From assembly GCA_007123335.1 (NCBI GenBank), contig SKLG01000246.1:1-5885 (forward strand): 5,885 bases of DNA. The letters are read 5' to 3'. The position numbers and the translations under genes were made by a program. The stretch is from Anaerolineae bacterium. Lineage in GTDB: Bacteria; Chloroflexota; Anaerolineae; UBA1429. Under the pieces are notes generated by a model, which did no database searches, was not told the origin of the DNA, and worked only from the letters and a program-made list of their open reading frames with translations. Position 1 is the first letter of the stretch. Each line of letters begins with the position of its first letter. Below, in pieces: positions 4,975 to 5,885 of this stretch.

Positions 4975-5885
4975 CCCAAAAGCTCCTCATAGATGGCCAA
5001 CGTATCGCGCACGTTGCGCTCGGCGCTATACCGTTCGCGCGCCCGCTGACGGCCAATGCGGCCCATCTCGCGGGCACGGTCGGGGTCGGTCAGGATGCCG
5101 ATCAGCGCCTCGGCCAGGGCGGCGAGGTCGTTGGGCGGCACGAGCAGGCCGTTCTTGCCCGGGCGCGTCATCTCGTTGGGGCCGTCTAGATCAGAGGCCA
5201 CCACCGGCTTGGCCATGGCCCCGGCCTCGAGGATGGGCCGCGCAAAGTGGGGCACCACCGAGGGAAAGGCGACCACGTCGGCGGCGGCGATGAGCTGCGG
5301 CACGTCGCGGCGCATTCCCAGCAGATGAACGTGTTGAACAAGGCCGTGCTGCGCGATGAATAATAAGATCTGTCGATAGTAGCTCTGTAGCCGCGACAGG
5401 CGACCGCGCAGGCCGGGGGTCAGCGCGGGGACCGGGCCGGCGATGAGCAGGTGGGCATCGGGCAGGCGCTGGCGGACTCTTGGCATGGTCTGCACCAGGG
5501 GCAGCGTGCCCTTGATGATGCTGACGCCGCCGAGCATGAGGATTACCGGCGCCGACGGGTCGAGGCCGAGCTGTCGCCGCGTCGGGCCGCTGTCGATCTC
5601 GGGGCGGAACTCGGTCAGGTCGACGAAATTGGGCACCACGCGCACGCGCTCGTCGGCGATGAGCGGCGCGGCGTTGCTGCGACAGATGGCGATGACCCGA
5701 TCGGCCCAGCGGTGGATCATCTGGCGCATCATCGCCCGCCGCAGCCCCAGGTAGCCGGGGTGCAGCGGCTCGCGGATGTGCCAGATCACCGGGACGCCGG
5801 CGCGGCGCGCGCCGAGGGCCGAGGCGGGGAGCACGGTGCTGTTCAGGTGCACGAGATCGGGCTGTAGCGCGCGGACGAGGCGCTC
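4971..5885 (-). CDS. Family 4-like (GT-B fold) glycosyltransferase, 5' end outside the window
   Basis: The last 304 residues of a retaining GT-B glycosyltransferase (residues numbered from the window edge). The frame is open through 5885, with PDLVHLNS (9-16) in its first visible part, a mid-N-domain block. About 70-100 residues are therefore probably missing, and the GTG at 5852 is not the start. The C-terminal donor-binding domain (Glycos_transf_1) begins around 113 (VILMLGGVSIIKG; K125 at the phosphate-contact position). It continues with AHLLIAGP (144-151), VHLLGMRRDVPQLIAAADVVAFPS (186-209) and HFARPILEAGAMAKPVVASD (213-232). In the EX7E motif the second Glu is present (E220), but the first is replaced by Pro (P212). 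The end, RYSAERNVRDTLAIYEELLG, is a normal family ending. The stop overlaps the GT2 start by four bases (ATGA). The sugar transferred is unknown; a polysaccharide or glycolipid pathway is likely from the neighbour. Confidence 0.9.
   Translation of the reverse strand, partial: ERLVRALQPDLVHLNSTVLPASALGARRAGVPVIWHIREPLHPGYLGLRRAMMRQMIHRWADRVIAICRSNAAPLIADERVRVVPNFVDLTEFRPEIDSGPTRRQLGLDPSAPVILMLGGVSIIKGTLPLVQTMPRVRQRLPDAHLLIAGPVPALTPGLRGRLSRLQSYYRQILLFIAQHGLVQHVHLLGMRRDVPQLIAAADVVAFPSVVPHFARPILEAGAMAKPVVASDLDGPNEMTRPGKNGLLVPPNDLAALAEALIGILTDPDRAREMGRIGRQRARERYSAERNVRDTLAIYEELLG
4983..4988 (-). promoter_or_regulatory. Ribosome binding site of the GT2 gene
   Basis: GAGGAG on the minus strand lies 8 bases before ATG 4974, inside the last codons of the preceding glycosyltransferase gene. 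Together with the ATGA overlap it supports coupled translation. Confidence 0.6.

Overview
The window is bacterial, GC-rich and densely coded. Six protein genes lie on the minus strand (one cut by the right edge) and one tRNA gene on the plus strand. There is no insertion sequence, CRISPR array or phage gene. The protein styles, the high GC and a tRNA without an encoded CCA would suit a Chloroflexota-like bacterium. This is an impression from the sequence, not a demonstrated assignment.

Right part (5885 to about 4114, read leftwards): a GT-B, family-4-like glycosyltransferase runs in from beyond the window. Its stop codon overlaps the start of a GT-A, family-2 glycosyltransferase by four bases (ATGA). 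The pair looks like the end of an operon for a surface polysaccharide or glycoconjugate. A strong hairpin (3981-4021) separates its end from an oppositely oriented tRNA-Arg(CCT) gene, which has its own near-consensus extended -10 promoter (3861-3889).

Left part (3799 to 99, read leftwards): a secreted or membrane-anchored clan GH-A glycoside hydrolase-like protein comes first. A family-3 solute-binding protein overlaps its end by 56 bases; it has an N-terminal membrane anchor, no lipobox, and no transporter genes beside it. After a 116-base gap holding a good promoter and an 18-base palindrome comes an enolase-superfamily acid-sugar dehydratase, then, 11 bases later, a GNAT acetyltransferase. 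Bases 1-98 hold no gene I can support.

Working together (inference): the left group could cut a polysaccharide outside the cell (GH), capture or sense a small product (binding protein) and dehydrate a sugar acid in the cytoplasm (enolase-family enzyme). The two glycosyltransferases could build a polysaccharide. No regulator, permease, aldolase or kinase is visible to close the pathway. The most unusual points are the overlapping hydrolase/anchored binding-protein pair, the palindrome just downstream of the dehydratase promoter, and the replaced first glutamate of the EX7E motif in the family-4 enzyme. I see no clear evidence of a wholly new system.
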